Positions 19,000 through 28,277 of a stretch of 64,000 bases of DNA are shown here, piece by piece. Under the pieces are notes generated by a model, which saw only the letters and a list, made by a program, of their open reading frames with translations, was not told where the DNA came from and made no database searches. The position numbers and the translations under genes are program-made. Position 1 is the stretch's first letter, and the number at the start of each line of letters is the position of its first letter. The stretch is from contig CAMFIB010000002.1 of assembly GCA_945952465.1 (NCBI GenBank), positions 186,001 through 250,000 of the forward strand, given 5' to 3'. The stretch comes from an uncultured Pseudomonadota bacterium (GTDB lineage: Bacteria; Pseudomonadota; Gammaproteobacteria; Burkholderiales; Burkholderiaceae_C).

Positions 19000-20184
19000 T
19001 TATTTCAGGCCGGCTGCGGCGCGCAGTTCCGCCGCCTTGTCGGTCTTTTCCCAGGTGAACTCGGGCTCGTCGCGGCCGAAGTGGCCGTAGGCGGCGGTCT
19101 TCTCGTAGATCGGGCGCAGCAGGTCCAGCATCTGGATGATGCCCTTGGGGCGCAGGTCGAAATGCGCGGCCACCAACTTGGAGAGCTGGTCGTCGGGAAT
19201 GACGCCGGTGCCTTCGGTGTACACGGTGATGTTCATCGGCCGGGCCACGCCGATGGCGTAGGCCACCTGCACCTGGCACTGCTTGGCCAGGCCGGCGGCC
19301 ACGATGTTCTTGGCCACGTAGCGGGCGGCGTAGGCGGCGGAGCGGTCCACCTTGCTCGGGTCCTTGCCCGAGAACGCGCCACCGCCGTGCGGGCAGGCGC
19401 CGCCATAGGTGTCGACGATGATCTTGCGGCCTGTGAGGCCGCAGTCGCCTTGCGGGCCGCCGACGACGAAGCGGCCGGTCGGGTTGATGAGGTATTCGGT
19501 GTCCTGCAGCCATTCCTTGGGCAGCACCGGCTTGATGATCTCTTCGATGATGGCCTCGTTGAAGCTGGCCTTCATCTGCTTCGGCGTTTCGCTCTGGTCG
19601 GGGCTGTGCTGGGTGCTCAGCACCACGGTGGCGATGGAGTGCGGCTTGCCGTCCACGTAGCGCATCGTCACCTGGCTCTTGGCGTCGGGGCGCAGGAAGG
19701 GCAGGCGGCCGTCCTTGCGCAATTGGGCCTGGCGCTCGACGAGGCGGTGCGCGTAATAGATGGGTGCGGGCATCAGCTCCGGCGTTTCGTCGCAGGCGTA
19801 GCCGAACATCAGGCCCTGGTCGCCGGCGCCGGTGTTCAGGTGGTCGTCGCTGGCCTGGTCGACGCCCTGGGCGATGTCGTTGCTCTGCTTGTCGTAGCAG
19901 ACCATGACGGCGCAGCCCTTGTAGTCGATGCCGTAGTCGGTGTTGTCGTAGCCGATGCGCTTGATGGTGTCGCGCGCGACCTGGATGTAGTCGACCGTGG
20001 CATTGGTCGTGATCTCGCCGGCCAGCACGACGAGGCCGGTGTTGGTCAGGGTTTCGGCGGCCACGCGGCTGCGCGGGTCCTGCTTGAAGATCGCGTCGAG
20101 GATGGCGTCCGACACCTGGTCGGCCACCTTGTCGGGGTGGCCTTCGGACACCGATTCGGACGTGAAGAGAAAGTCGTTCGCCAT
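19000..20184 (-). CDS. metK: S-adenosylmethionine synthetase
   Basis: MetK makes S-adenosylmethionine from methionine and ATP. The 394-residue protein has [13 protein letters not shown] at 7-19, [12 protein letters not shown], the ATP loop [15 protein letters not shown] and the [19 protein letters not shown] glycine-rich loop. The ATG at 20184 follows GGAG; upstream in-frame sequence is not family-like. It diverges from the acyltransferase at 20356, and the 171-bp gap must hold both promoters. I saw no SAM riboswitch there. Confidence 0.97.
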   Translation of the reverse strand: MANDFLFTSESVSEGHPDKVADQVSDAILDAIFKQDPRSRVAAETLTNTGLVVLAGEITTNATVDYIQVARDTIKRIGYDNTDYGIDYKGCAVMVCYDKQSNDIAQGVDQASDDHLNTGAGDQGLMFGYACDETPELMPAPIYYAHRLVERQAQLRKDGRLPFLRPDAKSQVTMRYVDGKPHSIATVVLSTQHSPDQSETPKQMKASFNEAIIEEIIKPVLPKEWLQDTEYLINPTGRFVVGGPQGDCGLTGRKIIVDTYGGACPHGGGAFSGKDPSKVDRSAAYAARYVAKNIVAAGLAKQCQVQVAYAIGVARPMNITVYTEGTGVIPDDQLSKLVAAHFDLRPKGIIQMLDLLRPIYEKTAAYGHFGRDEPEFTWEKTDKAAELRAAAGLK

Positions 20185-20355
20185 TTGAATAAACTCCGTG
20201 GTTGCTGTGGCGCGCTGCCTGCAGCCTTTGAAGCCTCTGGCGAACGCTTTAGCAGATTTGTTTAACAAGCCCGGCGGAACATGTCGTTCCAGCCGTCTCC
20301 GGTCGCCCTGCAAGTTGCTCATTTAACTCAGCGACGCCGTCATTCTAGTCCTGTG

Positions 20356-21186
20356 ATGTACCCCTTGTTCAAAGCCCTCTCCCTGCTGCCGTTGTGGCTG
20401 CTGCATGGCCTGGGCTGGCTGCTGGGCTGGGCGGTGTTCGCCTTGTCTGGCGGCTACCGCCAGCGGTTTCTGAGCAATGCCCGGCAGGCCGGCTACGGCT
20501 TTTCGGACGTCATCGGCGCGGTGGGGCAGGCCGGCTGCATGACCTCGGAGCTGCCGCGCATCTGGCTCGGCGCCTCGCCCGGCTTCGAGTGGCGCGACCT
20601 GCCCGTGATCGACGGCGCCTATGCGGCCGGCAAGGGCGTGTTGCTGCTGACGCCGCACCTCGGCTGCTTCGAGGTGATGGCGCAGGCGCTGGCCAGCCGC
20701 TACAGCGGCGCCCACGGCCCGCTGACGGTGTTGTACCGCCCCGCCCGCAAACAGGCGCTGGCCGACCTGGAAGCGCGGGTGCGCGACCGGCCCGGCCTGG
20801 TCGCGGTGCCGACCACGCTGTCGGGTGTGCGCGACATGATCAAGGCGCTGCGGCGCGGCGAGGCGGTGGGCCTGCTGCCCGACCAGGTGCCGCCCGAGGG
20901 CCTGGGCCAATGGGTGCCGTTCTTCGGCCGCGACGCCTACACCATGACGCTGGCCGCGCGGCTGGCGCAGCAGACCGGCGCCGTCACGCTGCTGTGCTGG
21001 AGCCAGCGGCTCTCGTTCGGCCGCGGCTACCGGCTGCATTTCCGCGAGCTGCAGGCGCCGCTGGCCAAAGAACTCACGCCGGCGCTGGCGCAGATCAACG
21101 CCGAGATGGAGCGGCTGATCCGCGAATGCCCGGGCCAGTACCTGTGGAGCTACGCGCGCTACAAGCAGCCGCGGGCCGAGGGCTAA
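20356..21186 (+). CDS. Lysophospholipid/lipid A acyltransferase, LpxL/HtrB family (1)
   Basis: LpxL-type enzymes transfer secondary acyl chains to lipid A at the inner membrane. This 276-residue copy has an N-terminal membrane segment (8-31), the catalytic HX4E motif as His101-Glu106 (TPHLGCFE), and a LLPDQVPPEGLGQWVPFFGR block. The ATG at 20356 fits family N-termini. It is followed after 3 bp by a second homologue, so the pair probably adds two different acyl chains. Which primary chain it acts on is not readable. Confidence 0.9.
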   Translation: MYPLFKALSLLPLWLLHGLGWLLGWAVFALSGGYRQRFLSNARQAGYGFSDVIGAVGQAGCMTSELPRIWLGASPGFEWRDLPVIDGAYAAGKGVLLLTPHLGCFEVMAQALASRYSGAHGPLTVLYRPARKQALADLEARVRDRPGLVAVPTTLSGVRDMIKALRRGEAVGLLPDQVPPEGLGQWVPFFGRDAYTMTLAARLAQQTGAVTLLCWSQRLSFGRGYRLHFRELQAPLAKELTPALAQINAEMERLIRECPGQYLWSYARYKQPRAEG

Positions 21187-21189
21187 GCG

Positions 21190-22056
21190 ATGCTGTCGCA
21201 CATCGGCATCGGTTTCATGCACCTGCTGGCGCACCTGCCGCTGGGGCTGGTGCGCGGGCTTGGCGCCGTGCTGGGCTGGCTGCTGTTCTACCTGGCGGTG
21301 CCGCGCCGGCGCATCGCGCTGACCAACCTGGCGCTGTGTTTTCCGCAGCGCAGCGAGGCCGAGCGCCGCCGCATCGCGATGGGCACCTTCGTCCATTTCG
21401 CGCAGGCCTGGCTCGACCGCTCCTGGCTGTGGCACGGCTCCGAGGCCGTGGTGCGCCGCCGCCTGCGGCTGACCGGCGCGCTGCACGACCTGGCGGGCCA
21501 GGAGCCCATCGTCATCTTCGCGCCGCACTTCGTGGGGCTGGACGCCGGATGGACCGGCCTCGCCCTGAACCTCAAGCGCAGCTTCACCACCATCTACACC
21601 GACCAATCCAACCGCGCCGTGAACGCGTGGATCTTGAACGGCCGGCAGCGCTTCGGCACGGTGCGGCTGTTCGGCCGCATCGAGGGCGTGAAGACCATCG
21701 TGGCCAGCCTGCGCACCGGCTCGCCGCTGTACCTGCTGCCCGACATGAACTTCGGCGTGGAAGAGTCGATCTGGGTGCCGCTATACGGCCTGCAGGCCGC
21801 CACCGTGCCGTCGCTGTCGCGCTTCTCGCGGCTGGGCAAGGCGCGGGTGGTGCCGGTCACGACCCGGCTCACGCCCGACGGCTACACGGTCGAGGTGCAC
21901 CCTGCCTGGCCCGATTTCCCCACGAACGACACCACCGCCGACACCGCATTGATGAACGAGCGGCTGGAAGCGCTGATCGAGACCATGCCCGACCAGTACT
22001 ACTGGGTGCACAAGCGGTTCAAGTCCCGCCCAGTCGGCGAGCCCTCCGTTTACTGA
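21190..22056 (+). CDS. Lysophospholipid/lipid A acyltransferase, LpxL/HtrB family (2)
   Basis: A 288-residue paralogue of the preceding gene with an N-terminal membrane helix, the RRIALTNLALCFPQRSEAER block, HX4D as His113-Asp118 (APHFVGLD), LLPDMNFG, and a YYWVHKRFKSRP end typical of LpxL/LpxM. It is co-transcribed with its neighbour. The two catalytic motifs differ (Glu versus Asp), as do the N-termini. The last 7 bases overlap the 3' end of the opposing hydrolase gene. Confidence 0.92.
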   Translation: MLSHIGIGFMHLLAHLPLGLVRGLGAVLGWLLFYLAVPRRRIALTNLALCFPQRSEAERRRIAMGTFVHFAQAWLDRSWLWHGSEAVVRRRLRLTGALHDLAGQEPIVIFAPHFVGLDAGWTGLALNLKRSFTTIYTDQSNRAVNAWILNGRQRFGTVRLFGRIEGVKTIVASLRTGSPLYLLPDMNFGVEESIWVPLYGLQAATVPSLSRFSRLGKARVVPVTTRLTPDGYTVEVHPAWPDFPTNDTTADTALMNERLEALIETMPDQYYWVHKRFKSRPVGEPSVY

Positions 22057-22955
22057 AGCAGGAAATCAGCGATCAGTGCGATGACGGTTTCCGGCTGCTC
22101 GTGCACGATCCAGTGGCTGGCGCCGGGCACGCGTTCGACGCGCACATCGGCGATGTAGTCGCCCAGCCCGTCGAGCAGCGAGGCGGGCAGGGCGGTGTCG
22201 TCCAGGCCCCAGACAACCAGGGTGGGCACGTCCACCGTCAGCATCTCGCGCGGCAGGTCGATCGCGGCGGCGGCCGGGTCTTCGGGCCGGGGCGGGCGCA
22301 GCGGCGAGGCGCGGTAGTAGTTGCAGCCGCCGGTCAGGCCAAGGTCCCACACGGCGTGGTACTGCGCCTTCACGGCGTCGGTCAGCCAGCCGTAGCGGCC
22401 CTCGTCGTCACCGGCGATGCCCTTGAAGAAGCGCCACAGCCGCGCATAGCCGTCGGCGGCGAGCAGCGCCTCGGCGTCGGGCCGGATCAGGAAGTTCATG
22501 TAGGCGCTGGCCTGTTGCTGTTCGGGGCTGCTTTTCAGGCCGCGCAGAAAGGTGCCGGGATGCGGCGAGTTGACGATGACCAGCTTGTCCAACAAGCCCG
22601 GCTGCTGGTTGGCGAGGTTCCAGGCGACCGCGCCGCCCCAGTCGTGCGCGACGAGCGCCGCCAGATGGCCGCCTTCCACCGTGACCAGCGACGCGATGTC
22701 CTGCACCAGGTGCTTGGGCCGGTAGGCGGCGGGGTTGGCCGGGGCGCTGGAGCGTTCGAAGCCGCGCAGGTTGGGCGCCACGCAGCGGTAGCCGCCGTTC
22801 TCGGGCCGGGCGAAATGTTCGAGCAGGCCGTCCCACACGAAGGCGGCCTCGGGAAAGCCGTGCAGAAACACCAGCAGCGGCCGGCCGCGCTCGCCGGCCG
22901 CGCGGCAGCTCAGCGTGATGCCGTGCGGCAACGGCAGGTCGAAAGTGGACACCAT
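22050..22955 (-). CDS. Alpha/beta hydrolase, epoxide hydrolase/dehalogenase-like
   Basis: A 301-residue alpha/beta hydrolase. The oxyanion motif HGFPE is at 32-36, and the nucleophile elbow HDWGG (104-108) places Asp105 as nucleophile, the arrangement of epoxide hydrolases and haloalkane/haloacetate dehalogenases. An acidic residue follows VWGLDDTALP, and the catalytic His is in PGASHWIVHEQP near the end. No signal peptide. The substrate is unknown. Its 3' end overlaps the acyltransferase gene. Confidence 0.85.
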   Translation of the reverse strand: MVSTFDLPLPHGITLSCRAAGERGRPLLVFLHGFPEAAFVWDGLLEHFARPENGGYRCVAPNLRGFERSSAPANPAAYRPKHLVQDIASLVTVEGGHLAALVAHDWGGAVAWNLANQQPGLLDKLVIVNSPHPGTFLRGLKSSPEQQQASAYMNFLIRPDAEALLAADGYARLWRFFKGIAGDDEGRYGWLTDAVKAQYHAVWDLGLTGGCNYYRASPLRPPRPEDPAAAAIDLPREMLTVDVPTLVVWGLDDTALPASLLDGLGDYIADVRVERVPGASHWIVHEQPETVIALIADFLLQ

Positions 22956-22994
22956 GCAAACCCCGTGACGACAAGCTTCTGGGTGCCTGCGGGT

Positions 22995-23037
22995 TGCTAT
23001 GATTTCAGTAGCTACAAACCAAGCAACCGTGCTGACT
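22995..23037 (-). repeat. Bipartite element R7
   Basis: On the minus strand AGTCAGCA (23037-23030), 17-nt spacer, GCTACTGAAATCATAGCA (23012-22995). It is preceded by GGCCTCA and, further out, by the hairpin CCATTTT/AAAAATGG. It lies between engB and the hydrolase, both on the minus strand. Confidence 0.87.
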
Positions 23038-23066
23038 TGAGGCCATTTTTATCATGAAAATGGCGC

Positions 23067-23777
23067 TCAGGCAGTCGCCGGGGCGTCGTCGGGCGCGGCG
23101 GGCGTTTGCGGCGCGGCGCCGTCGTTGGGCTGCGGGCGGGTCCAGTCCCAGAGCAGCCGGCTGGCTTCGGGAATGCCCTGGCGCTTCAGCGCGGAAAAAA
23201 GCCGCACCTCGCCGCCGCCGGCCTGCAGCCGCGTGATGGCCAGCGCCTTGGCCGCTTCAACGCGGGTGAGCTTGTCGGCCTTGGTGAGCAGCACCAGGAA
23301 CTTCAGCCCTTCGGTGACGCGGGGCCGCACCACGTCGAGCAGGATTTCGTCCAGCTCGGTCAGGCCCAGCCGCGGGTCGCACAGCAGCACGATGGCGCGC
23401 AGGTTCTCGCGCGTCACGAGGTAGTTGGCCATGACCTGCTGCCAGCGGTACTTGGCCTCCTTGGGCACGGCGGCGTAGCCGTAGCCGGGCAGGTCGGCCA
23501 GCACGGCGTCGGTGGCGCCCTGCCGGCCGAGCGAGAACAGGTTGATGTGCTGGGTGCGGCCCGGCGTCTTGGAGGCGAAGGCCAGGCGCTTCTGCTGCGT
23601 GAGCACGTTGATGCTGGTCGATTTGCCGGCGTTGGAGCGGCCGACGAAAGCGATCTCGGGCACGGTGATCGGCGGCAGGTGGACGAGCTGCGGCGCCGAG
23701 GTGAGGAAGCGGGCGGTGTGCAGCCAGCCGGCGATCTGGACGTCGGTGGCGGAGGAGGGGGTGTCAGGCGTGGTCAT
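23067..23777 (-). CDS. engB: Ribosome biogenesis GTPase EngB (YsxC/YihA)
   Basis: EngB is an essential small GTPase needed for large-subunit assembly and often linked to cell division. G1 GRSNAGKS is at 46-53, G3 DLPGYG at 95-100, G4 is LTKADKL, and G5 is the SALK region. The C-terminal ~25 residues are a Pro/Ala-rich tail. I chose the ATG at 23777 (236 residues, MTTPDTPSSATD) over an upstream one at 23846 that would add a non-conserved 23-residue piece. It diverges from the cytochrome c4 gene. Confidence 0.95.
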   Translation of the reverse strand: MTTPDTPSSATDVQIAGWLHTARFLTSAPQLVHLPPITVPEIAFVGRSNAGKSTSINVLTQQKRLAFASKTPGRTQHINLFSLGRQGATDAVLADLPGYGYAAVPKEAKYRWQQVMANYLVTRENLRAIVLLCDPRLGLTELDEILLDVVRPRVTEGLKFLVLLTKADKLTRVEAAKALAITRLQAGGGEVRLFSALKRQGIPEASRLLWDWTRPQPNDGAAPQTPAAPDDAPATA

Positions 23778-23815
23778 GAGGGGCGGGATGGCGCGTGGGA
23801 ACGGCGGCGCGATGC

Positions 23816-23827
23816 CCGACCGGTCGG
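23816..23827. promoter_or_regulatory. 12-bp palindrome CCGACCGGTCGG
   Basis: It lies in the divergent region between engB and the cytochrome gene and is similar in core to the palindrome at 6519. A possible repressor site; function unknown. Confidence 0.3.
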
Positions 23828-23914
23828 CTCTGCGGATCAAGGGCAAACCCCGAGAGCGGCAGGGCTACATTGTAGAATCTCAAGGTTTTGCGCCAACACT
23901 CCACGATTCAAACC

Positions 23915-24625
23915 ATGAAGCCGCTCGCCTCCACGCTGATCGCTGCCGTTCTGGCAGCCGCCGCCGTCACCTCGATCGCCCAGGCCCCCGCCGCGAGCGC
24001 ACCGGCTTCCGGCGCGGCTCCGGCCGCCGCCGCCAGCGCTCCGGCCGACGCCCACGCGGCGGCCCCCGCCAAACCGGCCGCCCCGGCCAAGCCGGACCTC
24101 GCCAAGGGCGAAGCCAGCTACGCGGTCTGCGTGGCCTGCCACTCGGCCGACGGCAACTCGGGCACTCCGGCCTACCCCAAGCTGGCCAGCCAGCACCCGG
24201 AATACCTGGTCAAGCAGCTGAAGGAATTCAAGTCCGGCAAGCGCGCCAACCCCATCATGGCCGGCTTCGCCGCCCAGTTGTCGGAAGACGACATGCGCAA
24301 CATCGCCTACTTCCTCAACTCGAAGAAGGCCAAGCCCGGCTTCGCCAAGGACAAAGACCTGGTCGCCGCCGGCGAGCGCATCTACCGCGGCGGCATCGCC
24401 GACAAGCACGTGCCCGCCTGCGCCGGCTGCCACACGCCCAGCGGCGCCGGCATCCCGTCGCAGTACCCGCGCCTGGGCGGCCAGCACGCCGACTACACCG
24501 CCGCGCAGATGACCGGTTTCCGCGACGGCACCCGCAAGAACGGCCCGATGATGGCCGCCATCGCCAACAAGCTGAACGACCGCGAAATCCGCGCGCTGGC
24601 CGACTACATCGCCGGCCTGCACTGA
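23915..24625 (+). CDS. Di-heme cytochrome c4
   Basis: A 236-residue periplasmic cytochrome c with two CXXCH motifs: CVACH (72-76) and CAGCH (169-173). Met residues near 115 (PIMAGFA) and in the GPMMAAIA stretch are likely sixth ligands. The signal peptide is residues 1-23, then an Ala/Pro linker (24-60) of low complexity. Cytochrome c4 shuttles electrons to terminal oxidases. It is followed by resB and ccsB, which attach heme to such proteins. The ATG at 23915 begins the signal peptide. Confidence 0.92.
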   Translation: MKPLASTLIAAVLAAAAVTSIAQAPAASAPASGAAPAAAASAPADAHAAAPAKPAAPAKPDLAKGEASYAVCVACHSADGNSGTPAYPKLASQHPEYLVKQLKEFKSGKRANPIMAGFAAQLSEDDMRNIAYFLNSKKAKPGFAKDKDLVAAGERIYRGGIADKHVPACAGCHTPSGAGIPSQYPRLGGQHADYTAAQMTGFRDGTRKNGPMMAAIANKLNDREIRALADYIAGLH

Positions 24626-24694
24626 GCGGCCGCCGGCCTGTTGTGTCCTCGACGTTGCCGGCCGATTGAACCAATCGCGGTCCCAGACCCTCAG

Positions 24695-24728
24695 AAGGGC
24701 GGTCCCCTCATCCGGGCCCGCCCTTTTT
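24695..24728 (+). terminator. Terminator between cytochrome c4 and resB
   Basis: AAGGGCGG pairs with CCGCCCTT across a 15-nt loop, then TTTTT. The resB gene starts 17 bp later, so read-through or a promoter within 24626-24744 is needed. Confidence 0.7.
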
Positions 24729-24744
24729 CCATGATCCGAACACG

Positions 24745-26883
24745 ATGACCGTCTCCACCCATGGCCTTCGCCTGAAGACCCGTTCGCATGCGGCGCGCGT
24801 GGCGGTGGAGCTGCTGTCGTCGATGCGTTTCGCGATCTCGCTGCTCACCATCATCTGCATCGCGTCCATCATCGGCACGGTGCTGCAGCAGCACCAGCCG
24901 GCGAACAACTACGTCAACCAGTTCGGGCCGTTCTGGGCCGAGCTGTTCGGCGCGATCGACCTGTACTCGGTCTACAGCGCCTGGTGGTTCCTGCTGATCC
25001 TGTTCTTCCTGGTGGTCAGCACCTCGCTGTGCGTGGCGCGCAACACGCCCAAGATCCTGAGCGACCTGCGCAACACCCGCGAGAACATCCGCGAGCAGAG
25101 CCTGAAGGCCTTTGGCCAGCACGCCGAGGCCGAACTGCCCGACGCACCCGAGGCGGCGGCCCAGCGCATCGGCCAGGCGCTGGCCGGCGCCGGCTGGCGC
25201 GTGAAGCTGCAGCGGCGCGACGGCGCGGCCGGCGCGGGCTGGATGGTGGCGGCCAAGGCCGGCTCCGCCAACAAGCTGGGCTACATCGCGGCGCACGGTG
25301 CCATCGTGCTGATCTGCCTGGGCGGCCTGTCCGACGGCGACCTGATGGTGCGCGCGCAGACCTGGTTCAACGGCAAGGTGCCCTACATGGGCGGCAACGC
25401 GCTGATCGCCGACGTGCCGCCGCAGCACCGGCTGTCCGAGAGCAACCCCACCTTCCGCGGCAACATCCTGGTGCCCGAGGGCGGCATGGCGAGCACCGCC
25501 ATCCTGAACCAGCCCGAAGGCGTGCTGCTGCAAGATCTGCCGTTCTCGATCGAGCTGAAGAAGTTCATCGTCGAGTACTACTCGACCGGCATGCCCAGCC
25601 TGTTCGCCAGCGAGGTCGTCATCCACGACCGCGAGACCGGCCAGGCCATTCCCACCCGCATCGAGGTCAACCACCCGGCCAGCTACAAGGGCATCGAGAT
25701 CTACCAGTCCAGCTTCGACGACGGCGGCTCCGCCGTCACGCTGCAGGCCTGGCCGGTCGGCGCGGCGGTGGGCAAGCCCTACGAGGTGGCCGGCACCATC
25801 GGCGGTAGCCTGTCGCTCACGCCGGCACAAACCGGCGGCGCGCAGCCGGTCAGCATGGAGCTGACGGGGCTGCGCGTCATCAACGTCGAGAACTTCGCCG
25901 GCAACACGGCCGAGGGCGTGGACGTGCGCAAGGTCGACCTCACCTCCGCCATCGACTCCCGCCTGGGCGCGGCCAACAAGACGCAGACCAAGAAGCACCT
26001 GCGCAACATCGGGCCCAGCATCAACTACAAGCTGCGCGACGCCGCAGGCCAGGCCCGCGAGTACCACAACTACATGCTGCCGGCCGACCTCGGCGACGGC
26101 CTGCCGGTGTTCCTGCTGGGCACCCGCGACACCCCGGCGGAGCCCTTCCGCTACCTGCGCGTGCCGGCCGACGACAGCGGCTCGGTGCAGGGCTTCTTCG
26201 CCCTGCGCGCCGCGCTGGCCGACGCGCCGCTGCGCGAAGCCGCCGTGAAGCGCTACGCCGCCAAGGCCACCGACCCGGCGCGGCCCGAGCTGGTGTCGCA
26301 GCTCGCCGCTTCCGCCAGCCGCGCGCTGGCGCTGTTCGCCGGAGCGGACCGCGCCAACGGCCAGGGCGCCGAGGGGCTGCAGGCCATCTCCGACTTCATC
26401 GAGGCCAACGTGCCGCAGCCCGACCGGGCCAAGGCCGGCGACGTCTTCATCCGCATCCTGAACGGCACGCTGTTCGAGCTGGCGCAGCTGTCGCGCGAGA
26501 AAGCCGGCCTGGCGCCGCTGGTGCCGGGCGACAAGACGCAGGCGCTGATGGTGCAGACGGTGCTCAGCCTGAGCGACTCGTTCTCGTACCCGGCGGCGGT
26601 GGCGTTCGAGCTGAAAGACTTCAAGCAGGTGCAGGCCAGCGTGTTCCAGGTGGCCCGTGCGCCGGGCAAGAACATCGTGTATCTTGGCTGTGCGCTGCTG
26701 ATCATCGGCGTGTTCGGCATGCTGTACGTGCGCGACCGCCGGCTGTGGGTCTGGCTGGCGCCGGCCGCCAGCGGCGCCCGCGCCACGCTGGCGCTGTCGA
26801 CCAACCGCAAGACACTCGATGGCGACCGCGAATTCGCGCGGCTGAAGCACAAACTGTTGGGCCTGGGTGAGGAGACGAAATGA
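24745..26883 (+). CDS. resB: Cytochrome c biogenesis protein ResB (Ccs1)
   Basis: ResB works with CcsA/CcsB in system II cytochrome c maturation, moving heme across the inner membrane and keeping apocytochrome cysteines reduced. The 712-residue protein has three N-terminal membrane helices (including FAISLLTIICIASIIGTVL), a large periplasmic domain, and a last helix (IVYLGCALLIIGVFGMLYV) near 645-663. The NNYVNQFGPFWAELF and NHPASYKGIEIYQSSF blocks are typical. Its stop overlaps the ccsB start by 4 nt (ATGA). Confidence 0.95.
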   Translation: MTVSTHGLRLKTRSHAARVAVELLSSMRFAISLLTIICIASIIGTVLQQHQPANNYVNQFGPFWAELFGAIDLYSVYSAWWFLLILFFLVVSTSLCVARNTPKILSDLRNTRENIREQSLKAFGQHAEAELPDAPEAAAQRIGQALAGAGWRVKLQRRDGAAGAGWMVAAKAGSANKLGYIAAHGAIVLICLGGLSDGDLMVRAQTWFNGKVPYMGGNALIADVPPQHRLSESNPTFRGNILVPEGGMASTAILNQPEGVLLQDLPFSIELKKFIVEYYSTGMPSLFASEVVIHDRETGQAIPTRIEVNHPASYKGIEIYQSSFDDGGSAVTLQAWPVGAAVGKPYEVAGTIGGSLSLTPAQTGGAQPVSMELTGLRVINVENFAGNTAEGVDVRKVDLTSAIDSRLGAANKTQTKKHLRNIGPSINYKLRDAAGQAREYHNYMLPADLGDGLPVFLLGTRDTPAEPFRYLRVPADDSGSVQGFFALRAALADAPLREAAVKRYAAKATDPARPELVSQLAASASRALALFAGADRANGQGAEGLQAISDFIEANVPQPDRAKAGDVFIRILNGTLFELAQLSREKAGLAPLVPGDKTQALMVQTVLSLSDSFSYPAAVAFELKDFKQVQASVFQVARAPGKNIVYLGCALLIIGVFGMLYVRDRRLWVWLAPAASGARATLALSTNRKTLDGDREFARLKHKLLGLGEETK

Positions 26884-28196
26884 ACACCGCCACGATCTCG
26901 CTGAACGAAAGTTTCCTGTCGCGCCGCAACTGGGGCGACTGGCTGTTTGCCGCCCTGGTGCTGACCGGCGCGCTGTTCGCGTTCTCGCGCTACGCCGGCC
27001 ACATGGACGGCTACGAGAAGGCCATTCTGGTCGGCACGGCGCCGGCGCTGATCTGGCTGGGCTGGTTCTGGCGGCCGCTGCGCGTGCTGCTGGGCGTGGT
27101 GGCGGCGTTCGCGCTGCTGGGCATCTGGGCCTACCAGGGTGACCTGGCGCGCGCCGATTCGGTGTTCTGGCTCAAATACTTTTTGTCCAGCCAGTCCGCC
27201 ATTTTGTGGATGAGCGTGCTGTTCTTCATGGCCACGATCTTCTACTGGATCGGCATGTTCGCGCGCGGCCAGAGCGCCACCATGGAGCTGATCGGCTCGC
27301 GCATCGTCTGGGCCGCGGTGGCCATGGCGCTGATCGGCACCCTGGTGCGCTGGTACGAGAGCTACCTCATCGGCCCCGACATCGGCCACATCCCGGTCAG
27401 CAACCTCTACGAAGTGTTCGTGCTGTTCTGCTGGATGACGGCCACGTTCTACCTCTACTTTGAAGCCCAGTACAACACCCGTTCGCTCGGCGCCTTCGTG
27501 ATGCTGGTGGTCAGCGCGGCCGTGGGCTTCCTGCTTTGGTACACGGTGGTGCGCGAGGCGCACGAAATCCAGCCGCTGGTGCCCGCGCTGAAGAGCTGGT
27601 GGATGAAGCTGCACGTACCGGCCAACTTCATCGGCTACGGCACGTTCTCGCTGTCGGCCATGGTGGCCTTCGCCTACCTCATCAAGCAGCAGGCGAATGA
27701 AACCCGCTGGTACAAGCTCACGCCGATCTGGCTGCTCGGCATCGCGCTGTGTTTCGTGCCGATCGCCTTCCGCCAGCGCGTGCAGGAAGCCGGCGGCAGC
27801 TACTGGCTGGTCTATGCCGGCATTTCGGCCGTCATCGCCTTCGGCATCCTGCTCGGCCGCAAGCGCATCGCGGCGCGGCTGCCGGCCTTCGAGGTGCTGG
27901 ACGACGTGATGTACAAGGCCATCGCGGTCGGCTTCGCGTTCTTCACCATCGCCACCGTGCTGGGCGCGCTGTGGGCGGCCGAGGCCTGGGGCGGCTACTG
28001 GAGCTGGGACCCGAAGGAAACCTGGGCGCTGATCGTCTGGCTGAACTACGCGGCCTGGCTGCACATGCGGCTCATGAAGGGCCTGCGCGGCACCGTGGCG
28101 GCCTGGTGGGCGCTGGCGGGGCTGGCGGTGACCACTTTCGCCTTCCTCGGCGTGAACATGTTCCTGAGCGGCCTGCACAGCTACGGCACCTTGTAA
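26880..28196 (+). CDS. ccsB: Cytochrome c biogenesis protein CcsB/CcsA, heme-handling
   Basis: A 438-residue inner-membrane protein with about eight helices and the tryptophan-rich WWD signature WGGYWSWDPKETW (about 371-383) that binds heme at the outer face. Conserved His residues flank it (for example KLHVPANFIGYG and YAAWLHMRL). Together with ResB it forms the heme exporter and cytochrome c synthetase. Translation is coupled to resB. Confidence 0.95.
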   Translation: MNTATISLNESFLSRRNWGDWLFAALVLTGALFAFSRYAGHMDGYEKAILVGTAPALIWLGWFWRPLRVLLGVVAAFALLGIWAYQGDLARADSVFWLKYFLSSQSAILWMSVLFFMATIFYWIGMFARGQSATMELIGSRIVWAAVAMALIGTLVRWYESYLIGPDIGHIPVSNLYEVFVLFCWMTATFYLYFEAQYNTRSLGAFVMLVVSAAVGFLLWYTVVREAHEIQPLVPALKSWWMKLHVPANFIGYGTFSLSAMVAFAYLIKQQANETRWYKLTPIWLLGIALCFVPIAFRQRVQEAGGSYWLVYAGISAVIAFGILLGRKRIAARLPAFEVLDDVMYKAIAVGFAFFTIATVLGALWAAEAWGGYWSWDPKETWALIVWLNYAAWLHMRLMKGLRGTVAAWWALAGLAVTTFAFLGVNMFLSGLHSYGTL

Positions 28197-28206
28197 CAGC
28201 GCCAAA

Positions 28207-28224
28207 CGGTTCCCCGGGGAACCG
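28207..28224. repeat. 18-bp perfect palindrome between ccsB and msrP
   Basis: CGGTTCCCCGGGGAACCG with no gap. It lies 11 bp after the ccsB stop and 53 bp before msrP. It could be a hairpin in mRNA, or an operator for msrPQ. There is no T run, so it is not a classical terminator. Confidence 0.5.
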
Positions 28225-28277
28225 GTAAGAAAACGGCGGGTCGCACGACTGAAGGGAAGATTCCCCCAGGAACAGCG

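Noticed and set aside
20185..20355. SAM-type riboswitch upstream of metK
   Set aside because: I could not find a known riboswitch core or a terminator in the 171-bp gap.
24745..28196. System I (Ccm) cytochrome maturation genes
   Set aside because: The proteins are ResB and CcsB of system II; no ccm genes are present here.
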